From contig CBFDBO010000018.1 of assembly GCA_965603075.1 (NCBI GenBank), forward strand, positions 1 to 62,776: a stretch of DNA of 62,776 nt. Reading direction: 5' to 3'. The number at the start of each line of letters is the position of its first letter. Within the stretch, counting starts at the first letter, position 1. Shown here piece after piece: positions 51,142 to 60,455 of the stretch. This stretch comes from JABJOR01 sp965603075 (lineage in GTDB: Bacteria > Pseudomonadota > Alphaproteobacteria > Rhodospirillales > Casp-alpha2). The notes below the pieces were generated by a model. That model did not search any database and was not told the origin of the DNA. It saw only the letters and a list, made by a program, of their open reading frames with translations. The translations under genes and the position numbers were made by a program.

Positions 51142-54073
51142 GTTCTCTTCCTTTGCGCATCAACAAAGAACGTTCTAGAACTTGTGCCACATGAATAGCT
51201 TCCCGTCCAGATCCGTCCTTAATCTGGCTACGGCAACTGGTGCCATCCGCAACAATAATTGTCTCTTTATCAGCCTTGCGCACTGCGGGCAGCAGGTCTG
51301 CTTCGGCCATTTTCATTGAAATATCATAAGTCTCTACCTGATAGCCAAAACTGCCGGCCATACCGCAACAACTCGATCTGATGGTCTTTAAGGAAATATC
51401 AGGTATCAGCCCCAAAACTTTTTCCACCGATCCCATGACACCGTGGGCTTTTTGATGGCAGTGGCCGTGCAACAGAACTTTGCTGAAGCCATTGGCTTGA
51501 AGGGGCAGATTAAGACGTCCCGCATCAAGCTCTGCTGCCAGAAACTCTTCAAATAAGACAGACTGCTGGCTAATCGCATCTGTAAGATCAGTGTCGAACA
51601 TCACTGTCAGTTCATCGCGTAAAGACAAGACATAAGAAGGCTCCAGACCGATGATGGGTATCCCGCGCTTTGCGTACGGATCGAACGTCTCGATCAAGCG
51701 TTTGGCCTCTACTTTTGCCTGTTCTACCAATCCAGAGGACAAGAATGTACGGCCACAACAGACTGGGTGCGCCTGGTCAGCAGGTGCAGGAAGATGGACA
51801 GTATACCCGGCTGCAAGCAACACTTTTAGCGCGGCACGGGCAATTTGTGGGTCGTGATAGGTATTAAACGTATCAACCCATAAAACGACTTCTCTGCCAT
51901 TTGTTCCGGCCTCACCGGCACCGGGCTCGGCAGCACCACGAAATGGATTTGAATGCCAGACGGGCAGTGGTCGTTTGGCGCTTAACCCGAATAATTTTTC
52001 ACTGAGTAAAGCCAATCCAGGAATCCTGTCGCGCAGATTAAGGATCTTGCCAAAACGGCTGGCAACAGGGGCATAACGCGGCAGGTAGGCGACCATACGG
52101 TCACGCAGCTTCAATCCGTGACGTCTGGAATAGTGATAAAGAAATTCTATCTTCATACGCGCCATGTCGACCCCGGTCGGACATTCACGTTTACAGCCCT
52201 TGCATGACACACAAAGTTTCATGGCTTCCATCATGTCATCTGACGTGAAGGCTTCTGCACCAAGCTGACCCGATATGGCGAGGCGAAGAGCATTTGCCCG
52301 ACCTCGGGTCAGGTGGCGTTCTTCACCCGAAGCCCGGAAAGACGGGCACATAACATTAGCATCTGATTTACGACAAGCGCCATTGTTATTACACATTTCA
52401 ACAGCACTTGAGAATCCACCCCATTCCGACCAATCAAGTATGGTTTCTGGAATAACGACTTTGTATCCGGGTTTGTAACGAAATAATGTCCGGTCATCCA
52501 TTTTGGAAGGATTAACGATTTTACCTGGGTTCATGATATTCTGTGGATCAAAAGCTGTTTTGACCTCATTAAAATTCTCAACCATGCGGTTGCCGAACAT
52601 AGCCTCATGGAATTCTGATCGAACCAAACCATCACCATGTTCGCCCGAATGTGATCCTTTGTATTCACGAACAATGGCAAAGGCTTCTTCGGCAATGAGC
52701 CGCATTTTCTTGACGTCCAGTTCTTGCTTAAGATTCAGAACAGGTCGAACATGCAGGCAGCCAACAGAGGCATGAGCATACCAGGTACCGGTGGTACCGT
52801 GACGATGAAAAACCTTGGTTAGTCTATTCGTGTATTCTGCAAGATCGGCCAGGTCAACGGCGCAATCTTCAAGAAATGAAATAGGTTTTCCATCACCCTT
52901 CATGGACATCATGATATTAAGGCCGGATTTTCGAACCTCCCATACTTCTTTCTGAAAGGCTGGGTCGATGGCTTCTATGACACTGTCAGGAAATCCAAGA
53001 CCGGTCATTTTATCGACCAGAGCCTGCAGTTGAATGAGAAGCTCCGCTTTATTATCCCCGGCGAACTCTACCAGTAACAAGGCATCGGGATCTCCCTTCA
53101 CAGCTTTGGCCATGGTTGGTTGAAAAATTGAAATTTCACGAGAAAGTTCGATCATCGTTCGGTCAACCAGCTCTACGGCTGTTGGATTGAGCGTAACCAA
53201 ATGCTGGGCAGCGTCCATAGCCTGATAGAATTCCGGAAAATGACAGATGCCCAGCACTTTATGTTTCGGAATGGGGGAAAGCTTTAATTTAATACGTTTG
53301 CTATAGGCAAGTGTTCCTTCCGAACCAACCAGAAGATGAGCCAGATTGACAGGTCTGTTACCAGGCACCAGAGCGTCTATATTATAACCCCCTACCCGGC
53401 GCATTAATTTGGGAAAACGTTCGTCAATTTCTTGAGTTTCACGCTCTCCAAGCTTCAATAATCCATCAACTAATTTGCGATGCCCAGGGTCAAAATTTGC
53501 CTCGTCCAGATCCGCTGGTAATTCACCAAAGTTCATTTCAGAACCATCCGACAATCGTGCCTCAATGGCAATAACGTTGTCTCGCATGGTGCCATAGACC
53601 AGAGACCTTGCGCCGCAGCTATTATTTCCTGTCATGCCGCCAATGGTTGCTCGCGACCCTGTAGAGACATCCACAGGAAACCACAATCCATATGGCTTCA
53701 AGAATTCATTTAAATGGTCCAGAACAATGCCGGGTTCCACCCAAACCGTTCGAGCTTGCTCATCGAAATCCAGCACTTTGTTCAGATGTGTGCTGACATC
53801 CAGAACAATGGCGGCCCCAACGGTCTGCCCACATTGGGACGTTCCACCACCACGCGGTAATATGGGGATACCCGATTCGGCAGCGATGTTCATTATTTTT
53901 TCAACATCGGATTCGGTTTTCGGTATCGTTACCCCGATGGGTTCAATCTGATAAACCGATGCATCTGTGCTATATCGCCCACGAGAAAATGCATCAAACA
54001 AAACCTCACCCTTAATATTAGCGCTCAATTGCTGAGCCAGACTGGCATCGCCAACTGAAGTAGTTTCAACCAT
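51125..54073 (-). CDS. FAD/4Fe-4S D-2-hydroxyacid dehydrogenase (YdiJ/D-lactate dehydrogenase-like)
   Basis: A 982-aa fusion of a VAO-type FAD domain (ILPRGGGTSQCGQTVG, GSRATIGGMTGNNSCGARS), an FAD-oxidase C domain (WYAHASVGCLHVRP, HSGEHGDGLVRSEF), two iron-sulfur clusters (second motif CVSCKGCKRECPTG near 625) and a C-terminal CCG-type domain with paired motifs (CCGRTF about 774; CCGMAGSFG about 904). This layout matches E. coli YdiJ (D-2-hydroxyglutarate dehydrogenase) and DLD-type proteins. In this cluster glycolate, D-lactate or another D-2-hydroxyacid giving glyoxylate or a 2-oxoacid is likely. Confidence 0.93.
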   Translation of the reverse strand: MVETTSVGDASLAQQLSANIKGEVLFDAFSRGRYSTDASVYQIEPIGVTIPKTESDVEKIMNIAAESGIPILPRGGGTSQCGQTVGAAIVLDVSTHLNKVLDFDEQARTVWVEPGIVLDHLNEFLKPYGLWFPVDVSTGSRATIGGMTGNNSCGARSLVYGTMRDNVIAIEARLSDGSEMNFGELPADLDEANFDPGHRKLVDGLLKLGERETQEIDERFPKLMRRVGGYNIDALVPGNRPVNLAHLLVGSEGTLAYSKRIKLKLSPIPKHKVLGICHFPEFYQAMDAAQHLVTLNPTAVELVDRTMIELSREISIFQPTMAKAVKGDPDALLLVEFAGDNKAELLIQLQALVDKMTGLGFPDSVIEAIDPAFQKEVWEVRKSGLNIMMSMKGDGKPISFLEDCAVDLADLAEYTNRLTKVFHRHGTTGTWYAHASVGCLHVRPVLNLKQELDVKKMRLIAEEAFAIVREYKGSHSGEHGDGLVRSEFHEAMFGNRMVENFNEVKTAFDPQNIMNPGKIVNPSKMDDRTLFRYKPGYKVVIPETILDWSEWGGFSSAVEMCNNNGACRKSDANVMCPSFRASGEERHLTRGRANALRLAISGQLGAEAFTSDDMMEAMKLCVSCKGCKRECPTGVDMARMKIEFLYHYSRRHGLKLRDRMVAYLPRYAPVASRFGKILNLRDRIPGLALLSEKLFGLSAKRPLPVWHSNPFRGAAEPGAGEAGTNGREVVLWVDTFNTYHDPQIARAALKVLLAAGYTVHLPAPADQAHPVCCGRTFLSSGLVEQAKVEAKRLIETFDPYAKRGIPIIGLEPSYVLSLRDELTVMFDTDLTDAISQQSVLFEEFLAAELDAGRLNLPLQANGFSKVLLHGHCHQKAHGVMGSVEKVLGLIPDISLKTIRSSCCGMAGSFGYQVETYDISMKMAEADLLPAVRKADKETIIVADGTSCRSQIKDGSGREAIHVAQVLERSLLMRKGREHDYHE

Positions 54074-54111
54074 TAAAAGGGTCCTTATAGTTTCTGATTA
54101 ATTGTAATGTT

Positions 54112-54121
54112 TTGTATACAA
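54112..54121. promoter_or_regulatory. GntR/FCD-type operator, site 1 (TTGTATACAA)
   Basis: A perfect 10-bp palindrome, 39-48 nt upstream of the dehydrogenase start on the minus strand. TTGTATACAA-like sites are typical of FCD-GntR regulators, and such a regulator is encoded in the same operon. Confidence 0.7.
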
Positions 54122-54240
54122 TAATTTGTCTGTTTAAGGTAGGGGTTTCTTTATACCAATATAAACAATTGAAAAATAACAATAAATGAGAAAATCATGT
54201 TTTTAACTGCTATAAAAAATTGTGTTGATTTTAAATTATT

Positions 54241-54250
54241 TCGTATACAT
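54241..54250. promoter_or_regulatory. GntR/FCD-type operator, site 2 (TCGTATACAT)
   Basis: Same GTATAC core as site 1, 129 bp away and 74-83 nt upstream of the aminotransferase start. Each divergent promoter thus has one site, fitting joint control. Confidence 0.6.
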
Positions 54251-54323
54251 ACTGAAAAAAATAAAAATGATCAAAATACTTCAAATTCAATATTTGTTGT
54301 AAACTAGGGAGATTAAAATACCA

Positions 54324-55487
54324 ATGACTGTCCATACTGGCCGACATTTTTTACAAATTCCAGGCCCAACCAACGTTCCAGACCGTGTACTTCGTGCCAT
54401 GGATTATCCAACCATGGATCATCGCGGACCAGAGTTTGCTGAACTTGGGCTTAACGTATTAGCCGGTATTAAAACAATCTTCAAAACTGATAATCCAGTC
54501 ATTATCTTTCCAGCATCCGGTACCGGGGCCTGGGAATCAGCTTTGGTTAATGTCTTGAAATCCGGTGATAAGGTATTGATGTGTGAAACCGGTCAATTTT
54601 CAACACTCTGGAATCGATTGGCAGAACGCCTTGAAATAAACGCTGACGTTATTCCCGGCGACTGGCGGGGCGGTGCCGATCCGGCAAAAATTGAAGAGCG
54701 CTTAACCGCTGATAAAGAACACGAGATCAAGGCCGTTTGTGTCGTCCATAATGAAACCTCAACTGGTTCTCTTTCCCGCATCAAAGATATCCGTGATGCC
54801 ATTGACCGCTCCGGTCATCCCGCACTCTATATGGTAGATACCATTTCTTCGCTCGGCTCGGCGGATTACCGTCATGACGAATGGGGCGTTGATATCACGG
54901 TATCAGGCTCACAAAAGGGCTTGATGTTGCCTCCAGGGCTAAGCTTTGTCGCCGTAAGCAATCAGGCGATTGAAGTATCAAAGAGCGGTGGCATGCCGCG
55001 TTCGTACTGGCGTTGGGATGAAATGATCCAACAAAATGCCACTGGGTATTTCCCCTACACACCAGCTACCAATTTATTATATGGCCTGAAAGAAGCCATC
55101 ACCATGTTGCATGAAGAGGGCCTTGATAATGTTTTTGCCCGTCATACCCGTCATGGTGAAGCAACCCGTTTGGCTGTTTCAGCCTGGGGTCTTGATAATC
55201 TGTGTGCCAATCCAGCAGAATATTCTCCTGTTCTCACCGCTGTATTAATGCCGGAAGATCGTAATGCTGATGATTTACGTAAATTGATACTTGAAAAATT
55301 CGATATGTCCCTCGGCACAGGCCTCGGCAAAGTTGCCGGGAAAGTTTTCCGCATAGGACACCTTGGTCATTTCAATGACTTAACCCTTGCCGGCACCCTT
55401 TCCGGTGTTGAAATGGGTTTGCGATTATCCGGTATGGATAATGCAAAGGGCGGTATCGATGCGGCTCTTGAATTCCTGTCAAATTAG
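54324..55487 (+). CDS. Class V glyoxylate aminotransferase (serine- or aspartate-glyoxylate; SgaA/BhcA type)
   Basis: A 387-aa fold-type I PLP enzyme. IPGPTNVPDRVLRAM, FPASGTGAWESAL, the HNETSTG segment and the PLP lysine in SGSQKGLMLPPGL are characteristic of serine-glyoxylate aminotransferase and of BhcA, the aspartate-glyoxylate aminotransferase of the beta-hydroxyaspartate cycle. It converts glyoxylate to glycine. The donor amino acid cannot be fixed by eye. It opens the plus-strand operon with TRAP genes and ends with a BhcC-type aldolase that uses both glyoxylate and glycine. Confidence 0.9.
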   Translation: MTVHTGRHFLQIPGPTNVPDRVLRAMDYPTMDHRGPEFAELGLNVLAGIKTIFKTDNPVIIFPASGTGAWESALVNVLKSGDKVLMCETGQFSTLWNRLAERLEINADVIPGDWRGGADPAKIEERLTADKEHEIKAVCVVHNETSTGSLSRIKDIRDAIDRSGHPALYMVDTISSLGSADYRHDEWGVDITVSGSQKGLMLPPGLSFVAVSNQAIEVSKSGGMPRSYWRWDEMIQQNATGYFPYTPATNLLYGLKEAITMLHEEGLDNVFARHTRHGEATRLAVSAWGLDNLCANPAEYSPVLTAVLMPEDRNADDLRKLILEKFDMSLGTGLGKVAGKVFRIGHLGHFNDLTLAGTLSGVEMGLRLSGMDNAKGGIDAALEFLSN

Positions 55488-55589
55488 AATACTACCTGAT
55501 TTGAATACCGGGGCCATTAGGAGGTCCCCAATTTCCCCAAATGGGGAGCAAATAAAAGAACAATTAACTTTAAACATGGAGAGTAAACG

Positions 55590-56576
55590 ATGAAAGCCAC
55601 TACAATCTTTAAACTTGCTGGCATTGCAGCCGTTTCGGCAATGATGTCAACGCAAGCAATGGCCAGTGAACTGGTTCTTAAATTCGGCCACGTTGGCAAG
55701 CCGGGTTCACTATTTGAAGCATCCGCCAACCACTTCGCCGAAAAAGCAAATGCTGCGCTCGCTGGAAAAGCCCGCGTTGAAGTCTTTGGTTCCAGCCAAC
55801 TTGGTAAAGACAAAGAACTTTTGAAAAAACTAAAACTCGGCACCATCACTTTTGCTCTACCGTCTTCGGTTATGGCTTCTCAGGTTGATGAATTTGGCAT
55901 GTTCGATATGCCTTATCTGGTTAAAGATCGGGCCCATATGGCCAAGATCGAAAAAGAAGTTGTTCGCCCAATATTGATGCCAATTGCTGAAAAGAAAGGC
56001 ATTAAAATCCTGGCTTTATGGGAAAATGGTTTCCGCCATATCACCAACAACAAACATCCAATTGACGTTCCAGCTGATCTGGCTGGCATCAAATTGCGCA
56101 CACCAAGTTCTACATGGCGCGTGAAAATGTTCAAAGCATACGGCGCGAACCCAACACCACTTTCATTCTCTGAAGTATTTGTTGCTTTACAGACCGGCAC
56201 CTTCGATGGTCAGGAAAATCCGTTTGCCCAAATTGCTTCCGCGAAATTCCAGGAAGTACAGAAATACCTTTCTCTGACGGGTCACGTCTATACACCAGCT
56301 TATATCACAGCAAATACCAAGCACTTTGCTAAACTACCTGCTGATGTACAGACAATTCTGATCAAAGCTGCAGAGGATACTCAAGCCTATGTTTACAAAA
56401 CAGCAGCAGACCTTGAAACCTCACTACTAGCAGAACTTAAAGCTGGTGGCATGCAGGTGAATACAGCCAACAAGGATGCGTTCATCAAGGCATCTGATGT
56501 CATTTACAAGGAATTCGCCGATACAGTTGAAGGCGGCGGAGCCCTCGTTGACAAGGCTATGAGCCTCGGCATGTAA
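55590..56576 (+). CDS. dctP: TRAP transporter solute-binding protein (DctP), set 3
   Basis: A 328-aa protein with a signal peptide cleaved near AMA-S. Mature signatures are LKFGHVGKPGSLFEAS, VFGSSQLGKDKELL, the carboxylate-binding arginine in GIKLRTPSSTWRV, and FVALQTGTFDGQENP. ATG start after GGAG. In this glyoxylate-centred cluster the ligand is likely a small hydroxy- or ureido-acid. Confidence 0.95.
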   Translation: MKATTIFKLAGIAAVSAMMSTQAMASELVLKFGHVGKPGSLFEASANHFAEKANAALAGKARVEVFGSSQLGKDKELLKKLKLGTITFALPSSVMASQVDEFGMFDMPYLVKDRAHMAKIEKEVVRPILMPIAEKKGIKILALWENGFRHITNNKHPIDVPADLAGIKLRTPSSTWRVKMFKAYGANPTPLSFSEVFVALQTGTFDGQENPFAQIASAKFQEVQKYLSLTGHVYTPAYITANTKHFAKLPADVQTILIKAAEDTQAYVYKTAADLETSLLAELKAGGMQVNTANKDAFIKASDVIYKEFADTVEGGGALVDKAMSLGM

Positions 56577-56586
56577 GTCGATTTTT

Positions 56587-56627
56587 AAAGAGGCCCGGTC
56601 TGTTCATGCAGACAGGGCCTCTTTTAT
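56587..56627 (+). terminator. Terminator-like hairpin between dctP and dctQ (set 3)
   Basis: AAAGAGGCCC (56587-56596) pairs with GGGCCTCTTT (56615-56624), with GTCTG/CAGAC extending the stem inside, followed by a T-rich stretch. It lies 11 nt after the dctP stop within the operon. Confidence 0.88.
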
Positions 56628-56652
56628 TTTATATATTTCAGGAGCAATCCCC

Positions 56653-57171
56653 GTGGGTTTGGTTATCTCTAAAGTACAAAATTATTTCGAACGTTTGCTG
56701 GAAATCATTACGATTTTTTTAATGGTTTCCCTTGCTGTTGTCGTGCTGGTTGCCGTGACCTATAGATTGGCCGGACATGCGCTGGTCTGGTATGACGAAG
56801 TCGCAGCGCTTCAACTGGCTTGGTTGACATATTACGGCGGTGCATTGGCCGCTTTCAAACGTGCCCATATTAGCGTCCCAGGTATGGTCAATGCCATGCC
56901 ACCAGCGTACCGGGTTCCAGTGGTATTGCTGGCTGAAGTCATCATTATCGGTTTCTTTGCCATGATGGCCTGGCTCGGTGTTGAGGTCCTAATCATTCTT
57001 GAAGGCGATACCTTGGTAAGTCTGCCTGAGGTTCCAACCACTTTAACCCAGTCTGTTATTCCTATCGGTGCGGCGCTTTTCATTATCGCCCATATCCTGC
57101 ACCTGCCAAATGCGCTAAACCAAGCACGGGTGCCTAAAATAATTTCTTCTGTCGAGGGGGTTGAACCGTGA
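56653..57171 (+). CDS. dctQ: TRAP transporter small permease subunit (DctQ), set 3
   Basis: A 172-aa, 4-TM protein from a GTG start with AGGAGC upstream. It has the family WYDEVAALQLAWLTYYGGALAAFKR region (about 48-72) and HISVPGMV. The stop overlaps the dctM GTG start by 4 nt (GTGA). Confidence 0.93.
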   Translation: MGLVISKVQNYFERLLEIITIFLMVSLAVVVLVAVTYRLAGHALVWYDEVAALQLAWLTYYGGALAAFKRAHISVPGMVNAMPPAYRVPVVLLAEVIIIGFFAMMAWLGVEVLIILEGDTLVSLPEVPTTLTQSVIPIGAALFIIAHILHLPNALNQARVPKIISSVEGVEP

Positions 57172-58448
57172 CCATTTTATTACTCTTTATTGGCTTGTTC
57201 GCGCTCGTCATGATTAATGTCCCCATCGCTATTGCCTTAGCAGTGGTGACCTCTATCGCCATGGTGTTGACCCAAGGCACAGGCATCCTGCCCAATGTGG
57301 CTTTGGTGATGATGGACGGTGCTACCAAGTTTCCACTGATTGCAATTCCACTGTTTATTCTGGCCGGTGCGATCATGAATACAGGGGGACTTTCGCGGCG
57401 CCTTATTGCCTTTGCTTCTGCCTTGTTTGGCTTCGTTCGTGGTGGTCTCGCCATGATTAATATTGGCACGTCCATGTTCTTTGCCGAGATTTCCGGGTCT
57501 GCTGTGGCTGACGTGGCGGCACTCGGATCGATCTTGATCCCGTCTATGAAGAAAAAAGGCTACCCGGCACCGTTTGCCGCCGCCGTCACATCTTCCTCGG
57601 CTACCTTGGCGGTCATTATTCCACCGTCGATCCCGATGATCCTGTATGCCGTTATGGCACAGACATCCGTGGTACAATTGTTCGTTGCTGGTATCGTTCC
57701 CGGCATCATTGGCGGTTTAGGTATGATGGGCATGAGCTATTGGTTTGCCCGGCGGTATAATTATCCCGTTGAAGAAACATTCCATATCAAAAGATTGGTC
57801 GAAACGTTTAAGGATGCTGGTCTCGCCTTTACGCTGCCATTTATCATCCTTGGGGGGATATTTGGTGGTTTCGTGACCGCGACCGAGGGCGCTGCCCTTG
57901 CGGTAATAGCTTCTCTTGTCATTTCGGTTGTCTACCGCGAAATGAGCCTGAAGCATCTCAAGGAAGCCATCATCGAAGGCGGGGTTCATACGTCTGTTGT
58001 CATGTTGCTTGTTGCCTCATCTGTATTGATCGGCGTCTTTTTGACAGAGGTCCAGGTGCCACAAAAACTAGCCGTGGGTATTTCTGAGCTAACGGACAGC
58101 AAATATGTAACCTTAGCCATTCTGAACGTTTTCTTTTTGGTGGTTGGTTTCTTCCTGCATTCAGCAGCAGCCATCATTTTGGTCGTGCCTATTGTCATGC
58201 CGATCGTTCACGCCGTTGGTATTGATCCGGTTCACTTTGGTCTGATCGTGACGCTTAATCTGGGTATTGGCCAACAGACACCTCCTGTGGCCAGTGTTCT
58301 GGTTACCGCCTGTTCAGTGGCCAAAGCCGATATTTGGGAAGTCAGCAAAGTGAATGTCTATTTTGTTGGTGTGCTGTTTGTCGTTCTGATGTTGGTAACA
58401 TACGTTCCCATCGTGCCCATGGGGCTCGTTGAATACTTCTATCGTTAA
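57168..58448 (+). CDS. dctM: TRAP transporter large permease subunit (DctM), set 3
   Basis: A 426-aa, about 12-TM protein from a GTG start. Signatures include FFAEISGSAVADVAALG, AVIIPPSIPMILYA and LNLGIGQQTPPVASVLV. It is followed closely by a crotonase gene, whose AAGGAG site overlaps the dctM stop, so transporter and enzymes form one transcript. Confidence 0.95.
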   Translation: MTILLLFIGLFALVMINVPIAIALAVVTSIAMVLTQGTGILPNVALVMMDGATKFPLIAIPLFILAGAIMNTGGLSRRLIAFASALFGFVRGGLAMINIGTSMFFAEISGSAVADVAALGSILIPSMKKKGYPAPFAAAVTSSSATLAVIIPPSIPMILYAVMAQTSVVQLFVAGIVPGIIGGLGMMGMSYWFARRYNYPVEETFHIKRLVETFKDAGLAFTLPFIILGGIFGGFVTATEGAALAVIASLVISVVYREMSLKHLKEAIIEGGVHTSVVMLLVASSVLIGVFLTEVQVPQKLAVGISELTDSKYVTLAILNVFFLVVGFFLHSAAAIILVVPIVMPIVHAVGIDPVHFGLIVTLNLGIGQQTPPVASVLVTACSVAKADIWEVSKVNVYFVGVLFVVLMLVTYVPIVPMGLVEYFYR

Positions 58449-58460
58449 GGAGACATGAGA

Positions 58461-59240
58461 ATGTCAGATACAATTCTTTTGTCTCGTGATGGCACTATTG
58501 CAACGATTACATTGAATCGCCCAGAAAAACTCAACGCCATGACGAAACCCATGTGGCTTCGTCTGGGACAGGTTCTGGAAGATTTATCAGGCGATGACAG
58601 AGTGCGTTGTATCGTGTTGCGTGGTGCAGGTGGGAAATCCTTCTCACCTGGAAATGACATTAGCGAGTTCAAGACAGAGCGATCGAGTTCCGATCAGGGC
58701 AAGGCTTATGGCAAGATATTGCATCACACACTCGGGCTTCTGCTGGATTGCCCCATTCCTACGGTTGCTTTGATTGAGGGGATCTGTGTCGGGGGCGGGT
58801 TGGAAATTGCCGGTTGCTGCGATTTCAGAATTTGCGGACAATCATCGCGTTTTGGTGCCCCCATTAAAAACCTGGGTCTTGTCATGGCGCATAATGAGCT
58901 GTCTGCTCTGATAAGGCTTGCTGGGCGATCAACGGCACTTGAGATTCTACTTGAAGGCCGCGTTTTTGGAGCAGAGGAAGCCATGCAAAAAGGGCTTCTG
59001 ACACGGGTTGTTGCTGATGATCAGGTCGAGTATGAATCCTACGCGACGGCTAAACGCATTGCTAATGGTGCTCCATTGGTAGCGCGTTGGCACAAGAAAT
59101 TCGCCAAACGATTGGAAGATGCCAGTCCCCTCACGCAAGCCGAACTTGATGAGGGGTACGATTGTTACGACAGTAAGGATTTCAAGACTGGCTTCAAAGC
59201 ATTCCTTGCTAAAGAAAAACCTAAATTTGAAGGTCAATAA
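58461..59240 (+). CDS. Crotonase-fold protein (enoyl-CoA hydratase/isomerase family)
   Basis: A 259-aa protein from the ATG at 58461 (AAGGAG at 8 nt); an ATG at 58455 is too close to that site. CoA oxyanion-hole segments GGKSFSPGNDISEF and GICVGGGLEIAGCCDF are present. The first catalytic Glu of enoyl-CoA hydratase is kept (GGGLE), but the second, normally in FGxPE, is replaced (FGAPIKN). So simple hydration is doubtful; decarboxylase, hydrolase, isomerase or lyase activity on a CoA ester is possible. It precedes a CoA-transferase gene by 3 nt, which likely makes its substrate. Confidence 0.9.
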   Translation: MSDTILLSRDGTIATITLNRPEKLNAMTKPMWLRLGQVLEDLSGDDRVRCIVLRGAGGKSFSPGNDISEFKTERSSSDQGKAYGKILHHTLGLLLDCPIPTVALIEGICVGGGLEIAGCCDFRICGQSSRFGAPIKNLGLVMAHNELSALIRLAGRSTALEILLEGRVFGAEEAMQKGLLTRVVADDQVEYESYATAKRIANGAPLVARWHKKFAKRLEDASPLTQAELDEGYDCYDSKDFKTGFKAFLAKEKPKFEGQ

Positions 59241-59243
59241 TTC

Positions 59244-60455
59244 ATGAATGAACGTGTCGGTCCCCTTACCGGGGTGAAAGTCATTGAACTGGCCCATATT
59301 ATGGCAGGACCGGTTTGTGGTTTGATGCTTGCTGATATGGGAGCAGAAGTCATTAAGGTGGAGAAAATTCCTGGTGGTGATGATAGCCGCCGATTTGTGC
59401 CACCAACTCAAGGTGATGAATCTGCTGCATATATGATGATGAACCGTAATAAACGCGGTATAGCCCTAAATTTGAAAACCGATGGCGGCAAGGAAATATT
59501 ACACCGGTTGTTAAAGGATGCCGATATGGTGATCGAAAATTACCGTAAGGGGACTATGGAAAAACTGGGGTTTGGCTATGAAACTTTAAAGGAGATTAAC
59601 CCGAAACTGATTTGTGTTGAATTGTCAGGTTTCGGGCGCACGGGTCCTTATGCCGATCGGGGCGGGTTCGATTTAATTGCCCAGGGCATGAGCGGATTGA
59701 TGAGCATCACCGGTGAGGGGGGCGACCACCCACCGTGTAAAGTCGGCCCGCCAATCACCGATATAACCGCTGGTATTCTCGCCGCTATGGGTGCGCTTGC
59801 CGCCTATATTAATCGACTGAAAACAGGGGTTGGGCAAAAAGTAGACACGTCTTTGTTCGAGGCTGGTATCACCCACACCTACTGGCAATCCGCCATTGCG
59901 CTGGCTACCGGCATCGCGCCGGAATCCATGGGCTCGGCACACCCCCTCAATGCTCCCTATCAGGCATTTAAAACAAAGGATGGCTGGATGAATTTGGGCG
60001 CGGCAAACCAAAAGAACTGGCTCAAGATGCTCGATGTTCTCAACCACCATGAACTTGCTAATGATCCACGTTTTTCCAACAACCATGATCGTATTACGCA
60101 CCTTAAGGAACTGGAAGAAGTACTGACCTCGATTTTCAGTGAGCACACCACCGATGAATGGATTGAAAAGCTAGAAGCCGTTGGCGTTCCCGCTGGTCCG
60201 GTATTAGATGTTTGTCAGATGCATAATGATCCCCAGACACTGGCCCGCGATATGATCGTTGATATCGAACATTCCCGTGAAGGTACTGTCAAAACTATTG
60301 GCCTACCGGTCAAGTTTTCATCGACTCCGGGTAAAGTTCTGCATGGATCCCCTGTTTTGGGTGAGCACACCCGTGAGGTGCTCACAGAGTACGGATATAA
60401 TAATGACGCTATAGACAACTTTGTTTTTATCGGCGCTGCAATGGAATCATCATGA
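59244..60455 (+). CDS. Family III CoA-transferase (CaiB/Frc type)
   Basis: A 403-aa protein. VKVIELAHIMAGPVCGLMLADMGAEVIKVE (about 10-40) is the family opening; the catalytic Asp is D173 in GPPITDITAGI; NRNKRGIALNL is the CoA-binding segment. It transfers CoA between carboxylic acids, forming an enzyme-acyl anhydride. It overlaps the next gene by 4 nt (ATGA) and would activate an imported acid for the neighbouring crotonase. Confidence 0.94.
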   Translation: MNERVGPLTGVKVIELAHIMAGPVCGLMLADMGAEVIKVEKIPGGDDSRRFVPPTQGDESAAYMMMNRNKRGIALNLKTDGGKEILHRLLKDADMVIENYRKGTMEKLGFGYETLKEINPKLICVELSGFGRTGPYADRGGFDLIAQGMSGLMSITGEGGDHPPCKVGPPITDITAGILAAMGALAAYINRLKTGVGQKVDTSLFEAGITHTYWQSAIALATGIAPESMGSAHPLNAPYQAFKTKDGWMNLGAANQKNWLKMLDVLNHHELANDPRFSNNHDRITHLKELEEVLTSIFSEHTTDEWIEKLEAVGVPAGPVLDVCQMHNDPQTLARDMIVDIEHSREGTVKTIGLPVKFSSTPGKVLHGSPVLGEHTREVLTEYGYNNDAIDNFVFIGAAMESS

